Assembly (NCBI GenBank): GCA_028583405.1
Contig: JAPTMU010000282.1
Location: 7,426-71,425, forward strand
DNA from: Pogonophryne albipinna
Lineage: Eukaryota; Chordata; Actinopteri; Perciformes; Artedidraconidae
Direction: 5' to 3'
DNA length: 64,000 bases
Part shown: positions 36,585 to 47,690 of the stretch, piece after piece
Layout of the letters: every line of letters starts with the position of its first letter
Position numbering within the stretch: position 1 is the first letter of the stretch
Position numbers and translations under genes: made by a program
The notes under the pieces: generated by a model
What the model saw: only the letters and a program-made list of their open reading frames with translations
Told to the model about the DNA's origin: nothing
The model's database searches: none

Positions 36585-37405
36585 TGATGTGAATTTCTCC
36601 GGCCGATAGTTGTAATAAACACCAGTGTTTGACATCAAAGCTCCAGCTCTCCTCGTGTCTCTCTGAGTCCTGTCTCTCCATTGATGCAGAAGTTTCCCTT
36701 ACACTGACCAAAGTATTTTTTTCTCTGGACACTCAACTCTCATTACCATGGGTGTCCCCTTTTGTCTTCCACTCTTCCCCTCTGCATGCTGCTCATTCCT
36801 GCATGACCTTTAGTCTTGGGCCAATGATCCAAGTCCTATCCTGTCCCCTCCACTCAACGCAGAGCACCTCCTCTATCAGGCCTCTTGCCTCTCTGCTCTG
36901 CCGGTACTCTACAGAGCAAAACAACAAGTTGTGTGGGTGGGTGTATGTGGGTCAGGTGTGAAGTATTGTGGGTCACATTCATAATGATGATTCATCCTCA
37001 CATTATCCCTTATCTATGAGAGCCATTACCCACCATCCAACAAGCCAAAAAACGTTTGTTGACACAAATATTTAGTGATTTAGTTAGCGTGCAAACATGC
37101 TCATATGGATTTGTTTTGTGAGCTGTTGACCTGATGGTGCTAAGCATTGGCGGTGGATCAAATAAAATGCAAACGTTTGGATTGTCAGATGGCATTATAT
37201 CTTTCAAATAAGATGGAGTGTGTACAGGTGTGTGTTGGACTGTGCTGTGGGTCCTCATTTGGCCGTAGATACGATTCAATGTCCTCCACTAACCTCCCTG
37301 CAGTTATTTAACATCAGCAATCTTTTGTGTTCGTAGACTTTGAGAGGACGGCATGAAGTCAGTGATTCGTTTGATTCGATAGACTCGTAAATCGAATGTT
37401 TTGTT
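36585..37405. other. No gene recognised (dup. copy 2)
   Basis: Counterpart of 29602-30356, with about 72 extra bases at 37158-37229. Confidence 0.4.
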
Positions 37406-37648
37406 TACATCCTTTAAGATACAGGCGGAGAGAAAGTGAGGAGCAGGGACGTGCAAGAAGGGTCTTTAGAGATGAAAGAAAGCCTTTTGTGGGTTTTCTT
37501 CAGAAGTTTTTCCTTGTACGATGTGAGGGTCTAAGGACAGAGGGTCTAAGGACAGAGGGTGTCGTATTGTCATACTGATATTTTGTACAAACTGTAAAGT
37601 CCACTGAGACAAATGTAACATTTGTGATATTGGGCTATATAAATAAAC

Positions 37649-37693
<45 letters not shown>

Positions 37694-37724
37694 CTGATTG
37701 ATTGATTGACTGATTGATTGATTG
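37406..37724 (+). mobile_element. Retroposon 3' end with TGAT tail (dup. copy 2)
   Basis: Same element as 30357-30678; the tail from about 37650 has the same period, but its TGAC interruptions are placed differently, as expected for a fast-changing tail. Confidence 0.55.
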
Positions 37725-38615
37725 GTGCATGCCAGCTGCTGTTGATCAAGAACACAGATATTGTGTTACACTTTAAGTCTTCCAGTTTCTCCTGATAGTC
37801 CTTTGTGTGACTGTCTGTAAAACCCAGATGTGAAACCCTCCATCAAAGCAACGTGCATGCATGAGTGTGTTTGTGTGGACTACCCCCCCCCCCCCCCAGA
37901 CTGACTGTTTCTGCAGAGATTTAGCACTCGTATTCATAAATATTACAGCCTCTGTGGCTTTACTTAATGAATCATGCAGCGTCTCAGCAGATGCTGTTCC
38001 TCCTCCGGTTTGAATGGATCATAATCGATGATGATGGATGGAACCCCAGATGAGAGTTCAGTGTGCAGGAAGTCCGTTCTTACAAAGTGTCTGAAAAGGT
38101 TTCAAGTTTCAAATCTATCCCGAGCAAATGATTTACAATTCGTACCATGCATAGTTTGGATTAAATGGACATATCAGGTGTTCAGCTGATTAGTCGCTAA
38201 GTGTGCGCACTATGTACTGAATATTGAGTTTTTGAACAGAAATAATATCCACCGAAGCTTCAGGAGGCGAACACAGGTTGTCGTGGCTCATTCTTGTAGG
38301 ATATTTAAAACTGTGCCACATTAACAGGGATCCGCTTCTTGACTCACACGTTAAAAACAGTCCAAATAAAACTCTGTAGGCGCTGATTTCTTTGCCTTCC
38401 TCTGGAGGAATTATTGACTTCTTCCATAAAATGAAACAAATAAACAGAAACGATCAGTGTAACGTGAGGTCAGAGACCGAGGCTCAGTCCCACCCCTTCC
38501 TTATATAACAGCTGATTGATCACAATGAATCCAAACTCAGAACATTTAATTCAATACTAATTCATGAATCGAAAGAATATATTAAGACCTAAATTAATTA
38601 GAAAATAATACATTT
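37725..38615. other. End of duplication, then unassigned sequence
   Basis: Up to 38229 this repeats 30679-31180; a pure C-run lies near 37884. From 38230 the DNA is unique, with nothing recognised. ACATTT at 38610-38615 is the left TSD of the next element. Confidence 0.45.
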
Positions 38616-38800
38616 GGAGACCGAGGGGTAGACCTAGGACCAGGTGGAGGGATTACATCTCTCCGCTGGCCTGGGAGCGCCTTGGGACCCCCAGTCAGAG
38701 CTGGTTGATGTGGCCAGGGAAAGGAACATTTGGGGCTCTCTGCTGGAACTGCTACCCCCGCGACCCGACCACGGATAAGGGGAGAAGATGGATGGATGGA
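38616..38800 (+). mobile_element. Rex3/RTE-type LINE 3' end
   Basis: The sequence CTGGCCTGGGAGCGCCTTGG ... CCCCCGCGACCCGACCACGG ... GATGGATGGATGG is the C-terminus and GATG-tandem 3' end characteristic of Rex3 retroelements of the RTE clade in fish. Translation gives RTRWRDYISPLAWERLG. It is severely 5'-truncated. ACATTT at 38610-38615 and again at about 38800-38805 is the probable TSD. Confidence 0.85.
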
Positions 38801-39980
38801 CATTTATTACCAACACAAAACATTTCTCTCACAAGGTGCTGTTTCTGCGTCTGACTGCTTGTTCTGTAACTGGTTGAATGTCTGAACACCTGAAGCTTTT
38901 CACACCTGTCGGCTCCTCTGGTGCTTCTGGGTATTTATAAGTTAGATTATCAGCGTCCTCTCTTTTGGCCGTGGAGGGGCGACTGTTGGCCCGTCATCAT
39001 GTGACTTCTGAGGCGTTGCAGTAAACGAAATGTGAATCACGACGAGTCTCTGAAGTAAACACTATTAAATGAACTGGAGCGTCTTTATTTACGGGGATCG
39101 GCCTCACATCAGACAGTAAGTGAGAGACTCAGCGTTAGAGCGGGATTCATATAATCACTCAGGAAAACAAATGATAGAAATCTCAGCCGCTCTCACATTA
39201 GCAATTCAGATCAGGAAGGTGTCTGCGTCTGATAATGAGATTAACGGAGCATTCACAGGATTTATATCTCACTTTTCATCGATCATTTACAGATTTACAG
39301 CTTATCTTAACTGGGAAGGGATTTTATTTGGTTGTTTTAATCTGCTGTGTTTCACTTTTAAACGTACCTGGTTTCAGTCTTTGTTTTGAGAGGGGACTTT
39401 TGCAACGTAGGAATGGAAACAATTTAAATATTTCACATAGAGTATAGGAGGTTTTACCTGGGATGTGGTTGAGTGTCTGCATGACACTATTTAATACTTC
39501 TGCAGGGGTATATGGCAAAGGAAAATAGCCTTAACTATGTCTATATACTGTATCTGTGTCTATTTCTTCATTTTCTGAAGTCTTTATATTTGAATCCCTG
39601 TGAGTTTGTCATTTAAGCTAACTCTCACTTATATGTATATATCATTTTATATTGATATACCAATGGATTATTGACTATATGTACTATACATTGACTTGTA
39701 AACCTTGCCTAATAATGTGTTGGTGCTTCTAATTAGAGTGTATTGTAATATTGGCTATTACTTTGCATAGCGCCACCAGCTTTATTAACCTTTACTTGCT
39801 AACTGTTATAATAGTTTTTCAGGCAAGAAACAAACTATTTAGATTATCAATTTGTGATTAGTCTCTCCAAATAACGTATATTTGAGTACAGAGTTGTTTG
39901 GAGCGGTGAGGAGCTGCCGGCTGTATATTATTAGAGTTAATGGTCAGCCATGAATTTGGGCAAATGTAGGCTAGCTAACT
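38801..39980. other. No gene recognised
   Basis: About 1.2 kb without coding signal or identifiable repeat; the short frames at 39120-39447 show no family features. Confidence 0.45.
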
Positions 39981-40090
39981 AGATGGATGGACGGACGGAC
40001 GGACGGATATACAGATAGATGGATAGATAGAGAGATAGATAGATAGATAGACAGATGGATAGATAGATAGATAGAGAGATAGATAGATAG

Positions 40091-40129
<39 letters not shown>

Positions 40130-40548
40130 GAGATAGATAGATAGAGAGAAAGACAGATGGATAGAGAGATAGATAGACAGATGGATAGATAGATAGATGG
40201 ATAGATAGATAGATAGAGAGATAGATAGATAGATGGATAGATGGATAGATAGAGAGATAGATAGACAGATGGATAGATAGATAGAGAGATAGATAGATAG
40301 AGAGAAAGACAGATGGATAGATAGATAGAGAGATAGATAGACAGATGGATAGATAGATAGATGGATAGATAGATAGATAGAGAGATAGATAGATAGATGG
40401 ATAGATAGAGAGATAGATAGACAGATGGATAGATAGATAGATGGATAGATAGATAGATAGAGAGATAGATAGATAGATGGATAGATAGAGAGATAGATAG
40501 ATAGATGGATAGATAGACAGATGGATAGATAGATAGATAGATAGATAG
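39981..40548. repeat. GATA/GATG microsatellite (about 570 bp)
   Basis: Starts with GATG and GACG tetramers, then mainly GATA with interspersed GAGA, GACA and GATG. Blocks of about 50-110 bp recur (for example around 40140-40250 and 40280-40400), indicating duplication of larger segments as well as slippage. Confidence 0.97.
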
Positions 40549-41153
40549 TTAAATGGGTATCAAATGTAAGCTAGCTATCTGTATAGACAGAGTTATTTAA
40601 AAATCACCTGAAAACACTTGAAATGGAGAACAAAAGATCCCTCTAAACCTACAAACTGATTGAACAACATGTTGAATTGGGAGCGGAAGGTGTCGGCACG
40701 GCCGAAAAGACACGACTGTGCGGGAGACACCAATCTGAGTAGGGCGTCAGGACGCTCATCGACGGCCAGACATCTATCGACGGCCGAAATCGGCTCGGTG
40801 TGTCAGGGCCTTTAGAGAGTCTTCCTCTTCATCAGGTGGACATCACTCCGGCTCCTTCATGCATTTATGTCTTTAAGGTTAACACGTAACTTCTTTAATA
40901 TTCCTCAGCATGTCTCACTGTCACTCAGAGTGTCTCTCCTTGTCACCTCGTCCTCACATTTCACCCTGACTCCATTATACTCTGTCCTCCGTTCAGTAAC
41001 TCCATCAAGCTTTCATGAAGACCAGAGGTAGAGACACTTCTGAGAGGATTTACCAGACGCATTTCAATCTGATTTATAAAAAAATAACTGAAACTACTTT
41101 GCACATTATTTATGTATTTATTTGTTTATTCCACACATGGCACACATTTATCT
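40549..41153. other. No gene recognised
   Basis: A GACGGCC-rich segment at 40690-40815 ends CGGTGTGTCAGGGCCTTTA, reminiscent of transposon termini, but the partner end is not found. Confidence 0.4.
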
Positions 41154-41510
41154 CCTTAACAACGGTCTGTTCTCCTTAGCAACGGTCTGTTCTCCTTAGC
41201 AACGGTCTGTTCTCCTTAGCAACGGTCTGTTCTCCTTAGCAATGGCCTGTTCTATTTGGCAACGGTCTGTTCTGCTCAGCAACGGTCTGTTCTCCCTAAC
41301 AACATTCTGTTCTCCTTAGCAACGGTCTGTTCTCCTTAGCAGCGGTCTGTTCTCCTTAGCAACGGTCTGTTCTCCTTAGCAACGGTCTGTTCTCCTTAGC
41401 AACGGTCTGTTCTCCTTAGCAACGGTCTGTTCTCCTTAGCAACGGTCTGTTCTCCTTAGCAACGGTCTGTTCTATTTGGCAACGGTCTGTTCTCCTTAGC
41501 AACGTTCATG
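41154..41510 (+). repeat. 20-bp minisatellite, about 18 copies
   Basis: The unit AACGGTCTGTTCTCCTTAGC is repeated in exact 20-bp register, mostly without mismatches; a few units read TATTTGGC or AACATTC. Confidence 0.97.
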
Positions 41511-41576
41511 TTATGCTTAGCACTGGTGTGTTAGCGAGAATTGACAACATTTCAAATGTCCAAATTGACTACAAAA

Positions 41577-43226
41577 CTAGGGCCACCAGGGTGGGTGGAG
41601 GGGGTCTGGAGGACGGGTTTTGGGCTGACAGCCCAGGAGCACAGCGGAGGACCCGGAAGGGATCTCGGGCGGACAGCCCGGGGGCAAGGAAGAGTCCAAG
41701 GTGGGGGTCTCGGGTGGACGGCCCGGGGGCAAGGCAGAGTCCATGGTGGGGGTCTCAGGTGGATGGCCCGGGGGCAAGGCAGAGACAATGGAGGGGCGAA
41801 GGCCACAGCGGGCGAACTCAGGGGGCCGAGCATGAGGGCAAAGGCAGCGGGAAGAGTGAGGGGGCCGGGCCCGAGGGCGAGGACCGCGGTCGGGAAAGTC
41901 AGGGGGCCGGGCTCGAGGGCGAAGACCGTGGCTCTCAGGGGGCCGAGCATGAGGGCGAAGACCGCGGCTCTCAGGGGGCCGGGCTCTCAGGGGGCCGGGC
42001 TTGAGGGCGAAGACCGCGGCTCTCAGGGGGCCGGGCTCGAGGGAGAAGAACGCGGATCTCAGGGGGCCGGGCTCGAGGGCGAAGACCGCGGCTCTCAGGG
42101 GGCCGGGCTCGAGGGCGAAGACCAGACAGCTCCAGAGGCCGGGCAGGAAGGCGCTGACGGGACAGCTCCGGAGGCCGGGCAGGACCCGGTGTCGGCCGGA
42201 CAGGAACCGGAGCCGGTGGGACAGGCTACGGCAGGATCCCGCACGGAAGAGGACCAGGAGTTGGCAGGACCCCCGGCGAGACAGGTGACGGCGGGACCTC
42301 CAACGGAACAGGACATAGAGTTGGCAGGACCCCCGGCAGGAGAGTAGTCGGCGGGACCTCCAACGGCACAGGACATAGGGTTGGCAGGACCCCCGGCAGA
42401 AGAGTAGTCGGCGGGACCCCCAACGGGACAGGACATGGAGTTGGCAGGAGACCCGGCAGGAGAGTAGTCGGCGGGACCCCCAACGGGACAGGACATAGGG
42501 TTGGCAGGACCCCCGGCAGGAGAGTAGTCGGTGGGACCCCCAACGGGACAGGACATGGAGTTGGCAGGACCCCCAGCGAAACCTCCAACAGCACTTCAGT
42601 AGGGACTTGAGTAGGAACTTGAGTAGGGACTGGAGAGGGAACTCGACAGGGGACTCGAGAGAGGACTCGAGAGAGAGAGAGCTCGAGAGAGGACTTGAGA
42701 GGGAACTCGAGAGGTGACTTGAGAGGGAACTCGAGAGATGACGAGAGGGAACTCGAGAGGTGACTGGAGAGGGGACTCGAGAGGGAACTCGAGAGGAGAC
42801 TCGAGAGAGGGCTCGAAAGGGAACTCGAGAGGGGACTCGAGAGGGGACTCGAGAGGGGACTCGAGGAGACTCGAGAGGGGACCTGAGAGGGAACTTGAGA
42901 GGGAACTCGAGAGGAGACTTGAGAGGAAACTTGAGAGAGGACTCGAGAAGAGACTTAAGAGGGGACTTGAGAAGGAACTGGAGAGGAGACTCGAGAGGGG
43001 ACTCGAGAGGGGACTCGAGAGGGGAGATCTGAGAGGGGACTTGTGTCGGCCGGTACGCCGACAGGACTCGGGGAGCTGGTGTCGGCCGGTAAGCCAGTAC
43101 TGGAGCCGAAACTGGAGTAGGGACCATGGCTACTGGGGCCGGCACTGAAGCCGGAACCATTGCTGCTGGGGCCGGAACTTGGGCCAGAACCATGGCTGCT
43201 GGGCCCGGTACTGGGGCCAGAACCAT
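41577..43226 (-). CDS. Periodic Pro/Ser/Arg-rich ORF of a non-autonomous LTR element
   Basis: A 549-codon open frame on the minus strand, following the LTR at 43552-43920. It has no recognised domain. It is built from three tandem repeats: about 12 bp (translating as S-P-L-E) at 42600-43040, 60 bp at 42290-42580, and 36 bp (E-P-G-P-L-R-A-A-V-F-A-L) at 41850-42120. It ends TRPPDPLHPPWWP. Fish genomes contain similar Pro-rich ORFs inside non-autonomous LTR elements. Every period is a multiple of three, so any stop-free frame stays open, and the plus strand is also open over 41541-42347. The frame alone does not prove a protein. No gag zinc knuckle, protease or RT is present. Confidence 0.4.
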   Translation of the reverse strand: MVLAPVPGPAAMVLAQVPAPAAMVPASVPAPVAMVPTPVSAPVLAYRPTPAPRVLSAYRPTQVPSQISPLESPLESPLESPLQFLLKSPLKSLLESSLKFPLKSPLEFPLKFPLRSPLESPRVPSRVPSRVPSRVPFRALSRVSSRVPSRVPSPVTSRVPSRHLSSSLSSHLSSSLSSPLSSSLSLESSLESPVEFPLQSLLKFLLKSLLKCCWRFRWGSCQLHVLSRWGSHRLLSCRGSCQPYVLSRWGSRRLLSCRVSCQLHVLSRWGSRRLLFCRGSCQPYVLCRWRSRRLLSCRGSCQLYVLFRWRSRRHLSRRGSCQLLVLFRAGSCRSLSHRLRFLSGRHRVLPGLRSCPVSAFLPGLWSCLVFALEPGPLRAAVFALEPGPLRSAFFSLEPGPLRAAVFALKPGPLRARPPESRGLRPHARPPESHGLRPRARPPDFPDRGPRPRARPPHSSRCLCPHARPPEFARCGLRPSIVSALPPGHPPETPTMDSALPPGRPPETPTLDSSLPPGCPPEIPSGSSAVLLGCQPKTRPPDPLHPPWWP

Positions 43227-43551
43227 GGCTGCTGGCTAGACGAGTTCCAGAGAACGGCTCCTGGACAGGAGCAGGACATGGGGAAGAAGCAGGGGTTGAC
43301 TCCGGACGGAACACACCGATACGTTTGTAGTCAGCAGGCTGGAAATCACACACCCAGAGGAAGTTCAAAATCCAGCCAGGTAAAAATGTCACCAAGCCTG
43401 GTTTCTCCATAGCCAACCGGAGCGGCCCCCTTCTGCAGAACACTGGACGCTCCCTTCCACCAATCAAAGCAGCAAGCCAGATAAAAGGTAAAATGCTGTA
43501 ATTCTACCTCAAATGGATTATCTGCTGGGTCCATTTGTGGTCGGTTCATTC
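41577..43551 (-). mobile_element. Internal region of an LTR retroelement (incomplete)
   Basis: Read on the minus strand, the LTR is followed at once by a short frame MNRPQMDPADNPFEVELQHF (ending 43346), with a gag-like MDPAD start typical of fish Ty3/Gypsy-related elements. The IFTWLDFELP / CDFQPADYKRIGVF segment follows in overlapping frames, then the periodic ORF. No 3' LTR is found at the left end, where the 20-bp minisatellite begins about 65 bp beyond, so the element is truncated or recombined. Confidence 0.6.
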
Positions 43552-43920
43552 TGTTACGGTTGAGTGAAGCAGGCAGGACCCAAATGCAGAATAAACTGAA
43601 AAAATACCTTTATTTCAAGGTCTAGAGGCACAAACAGAACACTAACACGAGAACACAGTCAAAGACAACCAATGAACCAACAATGACAGACAGAAAAACC
43701 AGAACTTAAATACACACAAGACTAATCACACAAACAAGACACAGGTGAGGAGGAAGGAGAAAACACAGGGGCACCAGGTGAACACAATCGGGTAATCAGG
43801 TAGGAGGGAAAACAGACAGACATCAACAGGCAAGACAGGAGGTGAAGACTTTTCAAAATAAAACATGAAACCAAAGACAGAAAAAGACAAGACAAAACAC
43901 AACACAGACAGATCGTGACA
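43552..43920 (-). mobile_element. 5' LTR (369 bp) of the minus-strand element
   Basis: In minus orientation it starts TGTCACGATCTG and ends CCGTAACA (TG...CA). It has a TATTTAAG box about half way and AATAAAGG shortly before the end, the normal promoter and polyadenylation layout. It adjoins the gag-like start. Only one LTR is present, so the insertion cannot be dated from LTR divergence. Confidence 0.75.
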
Positions 43921-44870
43921 GGTATAGCGTTTTAATACTTATTTCTTATATATATTTGATATTGTGAGTTAAATACATACTCTATATAGGGCTGTCTATA
44001 AGTGTGTCGGCATTCTACTTGTTTAGTACGGACCCTTCAAAAATCGCACCATGATCATTTTATTTTAATTCTCAACATTAAAGTGAATAAAGTTTAATTC
44101 CCTCTAACATCAAAATCATAACGCAATTGCAATATAACTTATAAATCACAATTAGTTATTTTTTCCAGCCCTTATTCTATAGATATATCATTATTTTGCT
44201 TATATCTTAACTGTTATTTTCATTTAATTTCTTTTTAATTGTAACCCATGTGCAACGCCTTGTTAAACTGCTGCAACTTCACAATTCGGGATAAATAGAG
44301 CAAATCTATTCTTCTCTCAGCCGTGTGACACAGGGGAGTTTAAACGACACAAAAACCTTCCTCTTTTCCCAAAATGTGCAGGTTTTATTCTCAGAATTAG
44401 GACAGGTCTTTTAGAGCAGGTGGGACAACAACACCATCTGTGATGCACGAGGACGTTTGCAGCCTAGGGTTGAAAATCTGGGAAACTAATCTCTGAATGT
44501 TATCAGACGCTTCCAGGCTTCTTCAAGGCGAAGTGAAGGGCGTTAGTCTACGCTTTCCATTTCACATGCTGAGTGTAATTACTCTAAAGAGGCAGGCAAG
44601 TCCATTTATCTGCAATCACTTCCACCAGGAGGAGATAAGCAGCAGAGAGCAGTCAGTGTTATCTATTACACAGAGGGGTGCAGGAGAGAGTCCTCAATCC
44701 CAGGAATGAGACAGTGTTGTGGCACTTCCTGTCCCCTAGTCTGGAAGTTAAAGGTTTTTTCTGGATACGTTTTTGTTTAGAAGACTGAAATTAGGTCTGT
44801 GGTTAAGACAAGCTGAAGAGATTTTAACGTGTTGTTCTCCGACATAGAGTGTAACCCACTGGTGAATTTA
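43921..44870. other. No gene recognised
   Basis: AT-rich on the left. CACTTCCTGTCCCC at about 44724 also occurs at 19440 near another 72-bp array. No coding signal. Confidence 0.45.
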
Positions 44871-46055
44871 AACCACCGCTAAGCTAAAGGAGGCTAATGT
44901 TGGACTATAAAGGAACTACAGCACGGTCACATGACTTCACATCACCACCGCTAAGCTAAAGGCGGCTAATGTTGGGCTATAAAAGAACTACAGCACGGTC
45001 ACATGACTTCACATCACCACCGCTAAGCTAAAGGTGGCTAATGTTGGGCTATAAAGGAACTACAGCACGGTCACATGACTTCACGTCACCACTGCTAAGA
45101 TAAAGGTGGCTAATGTTGGGCTATAAAGGAACTACAGCATGGTCACATGACTTCACATCACCACCGCTAAGCTAAAGGAGGCTAATGTCGGGCTATAAAG
45201 GAACTACAGCACGGTCACATGACTTCACATCACCACCGCTAAGCTAAAGGAGGCTAATGTCGGGCTATAAAGGAACTACAGCACGGTCACATGACTTCAC
45301 GTCACCACCGCTAAGCTAAAGGTGGCTAATGTTGGGCTATAAAGGAACTACAGCTCTGTCACATGACTTCACGTCACCACCGCTAAGCTAAAGGTGGCTA
45401 ATGTTGGGATATAAAGGAACTACAGCACGGTCACATGACTTCACGTCACCACCGCTAAGCTAAAGGTGGCTAATGTTGGGATATAAAGGAACTACAGCTC
45501 GGTCACATGACTTCACGTAGCCACCGCTAAGCTAAAGGTGGCTAATGTTGGGCTGTAAAGGAACTACAGCACGGTCACATGACTTCACGTCACCACCGCT
45601 AAGCTAAAGGTGGCTAATGTTGGGCTGTAAAGGAACTGCAGCACGGTCACATGACTTCACGTCACCACCGCTAAGCTAAAGGTGGCTAATGTTGGGCTAT
45701 AAAGGAACTACAGCTCGGTCACATGACTTCACGTCACCACCGCTAAGCTAAAGGTGGCTAATGTTGTGCTATAAAGGAACTACAGCACGGTCACATGACT
45801 TCACGTCACCACCACTAAGCTAAAGGTGGCTAATGTTGGGCTATAAAGGAACTACAGCTCGGTCACATGACTTCACATCACCACCGCTAAGCTAAAGGTG
45901 GCTAATGTTGGGCGATAAAGGAACTACAGCTCGGTCATATGACTTCACGTCACCACCGCTAAGCTAAAGGTGGCTAATGTTGGGCTGTAAAGGAACTACA
46001 GCACGGTCACATGACTTCACGTGACCACCGCTAAGCTAAAGGCAGCTAATGTTGG
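44871..46055 (-). repeat. 72-bp satellite array, inverted (about 16.5 units)
   Basis: Same unit as at 13016 and 59813 but on the opposite strand. Variants include ACAGCTCGG for ACAGCACGG and GGGATATAAAGG in neighbouring units. The right flank, read as the complement, is GACTAAACATCATCACGGCC, the same left flank as at 12990 and 52535. Confidence 0.97.
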
Positions 46056-46944
46056 CCGTGATGATGTTTAGTCGTCTCATTTAGACAATTGTTAGCAACC
46101 GCCTTGTTTAAATGTACCAGTGGGGGATTTACTGATGTATTTCATGAACAGCAAGTGCTAAAATCCTACCTCATTTGAGGGTTAAAGGATTAATTCCTGC
46201 ACCACTCTATAGAAAAATCCCAAGGCTTTTTTCGAGGGAACCAGGGAGATGCTGCCTTCAGAGTCAGACTATAAAAATACGTCATCCCTGCACCACTCTA
46301 TAAAGGGACGTTCACATCAGCTGAATGAAGGCTGCAGTAATGGATGTAAATATCCCCTCACACTTACACTACACCTACTGTCAGAGTGACCTTACTGAGG
46401 AAACATTTGCACCCTGAGTAGCTGTTTGCAGGAGTAGAAGATGATATCTGTAATCATCCGTAGCCGTTACCTGAGAGAATGGTGGCAATTTCCTGTTGCA
46501 TTTCGGCATCTGTCAAATGCTCGCTGGGTAATTTCAAGCTTGGGCTGTTCACTTTTATTGTTTATTCAAACGGTTCGGGACAGCTGGTCAATGTGATGTA
46601 AATGGAGCAATATTGTGGATGTTTACATGACAATAAGAGTCATAATCTTGCCTTATAGTACTGCATCAACACAGTAAAGCGCCAGATACGTGCATAACAA
46701 CAACATACAGGCTCGTATTTCCTGTAGAAAATATCCTATTTGAAGGTCAATGTAAGAAATGGCAGATTTATTTCCACCAAGAAGGTTTTACTATACGTGG
46801 GATTCCGGGAAAAACTGCTCACCCGATTTTCATTCATCTTGATGGAAGTGGGTAGCTTATAGGCCAAGAGGAGCCCATTTCATTTTGCTTAAAAATGTGG
46901 CATGACTCTATCAAAGATCTACTTTAATGGTACAATAGAAAGAA
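46056..46944. other. Array flank, then unassigned sequence
   Basis: 46056-46135 is the inverted counterpart of 52480-52555 (CCACTGG...GCTAACAA.TGTCTAAATGAGACGACTAAAC). The rest has no coding signal. TAGAAAGAA at 46936-46944 is a TSD. Confidence 0.5.
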
Positions 46945-47690
46945 TGACCTTGGAGTAATCTTTGACAGCCAGCTCAAATTCGACAAACACACAAACCATA
47001 TCACCAGGACCGCCTTCTTCCATCTGAAAAACATCGCCCGCCTTCGCCCCTCACTCTCCTTCCAGGCTGCTGAATCCCTCATCCACGCATTTATCACCTC
47101 AAGACTGGACTACTGCAGCAGCATCCTGTTTGGCTCATCATCCAACATCCTAAATAAACTACAATACATCCAGAACTGCGCTGCCCGCCTCCTTACCCAC
47201 ATCCTCTCCAGAGACCACATCACCCCCGTCCTTCAAAACCTGCACTGGCTCCCTGTCCGTCAACGAATACGCTTCAAAATCCTTCTGCTAACACACAACG
47301 TTCTCAATAACCAGGCCCCCCCCCTACCTCACCACCACTACACCCCTTCCCGCAGCCTTCGTTCATCAGAAGCGAACCTCCTCTCGATCCCCACACGAAC
47401 CAAGCTCCGAACCTGGGGGGACAGAGCCTTCTCCATTGCTGCCCCCACCCTCTGGAACTCCCTTCCACAACGCATCAGAGACTGCACCGACCCCCCCACT
47501 TTCAACACGCTGACCAAAACACACCTCTTCAGACTGGCTTTTCATTTGTGAATTATGCTGTGTTGCTGTTTTAATATTTATTTATTTTTTATTTCTATTC
47601 TTTATTCTATTAATCATGTTTTATCAAACCCCTGTAAAGCGTCTTTGAGCACCTGGAAAAGCGCTTTGAAATAAAATGTATTATTATTAT
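46945..47690 (+). mobile_element. 5'-truncated L2/CR1-group LINE with 9-bp TSD
   Basis: A continuous frame at 46945-47551 reads DLGVIFDSQLKFDKHTN, FHLKNIARLRP, SRLDYCSSILFGSS, LQYIQNCAARLLTH and LHWLPVRQRIRFKILL, ending FRLAFHL and a TGA stop: the region C-terminal to the reverse transcriptase. The GC-richer coding DNA and 3' tail (AAAGCGCTTTGAAATAAAAT then ATT repeats) differ from the LINE at 13231, so this is another subfamily. TSD TAGAAAGAA at 46936-46944 and 47691-47699 is perfect. The intact frame and TSD suggest a fairly young insertion. Confidence 0.9.

Larger units (their letters stand above)
31181..38229 (+). repeat. Tandem segmental duplication, copy 2 (7.05 kb)
   Basis: Directly abuts copy 1 without filler. 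It is the more complete copy: it retains the left end and left TSD of the internal hAT (33788-33847) and about 72 bp near 37155 that copy 1 lacks. The unit ends ATATTGAGT at 38229, after which the sequence becomes unique (TTTTGAACAG). Confidence 0.95.

Noticed and set aside
24467..38229. CRISPR-like or operon-like organisation of repeated blocks
   Set aside because: The repeats are a 7-kb tandem duplication in a eukaryotic genome; no short direct repeats with unique spacers and no cas-like ORFs.
41541..42347. Plus-strand 268-codon ORF (Gly/Arg-rich)
   Set aside because: Antisense shadow of the minus-strand LTR-element repeats; open only because the repeat periods are multiples of three.
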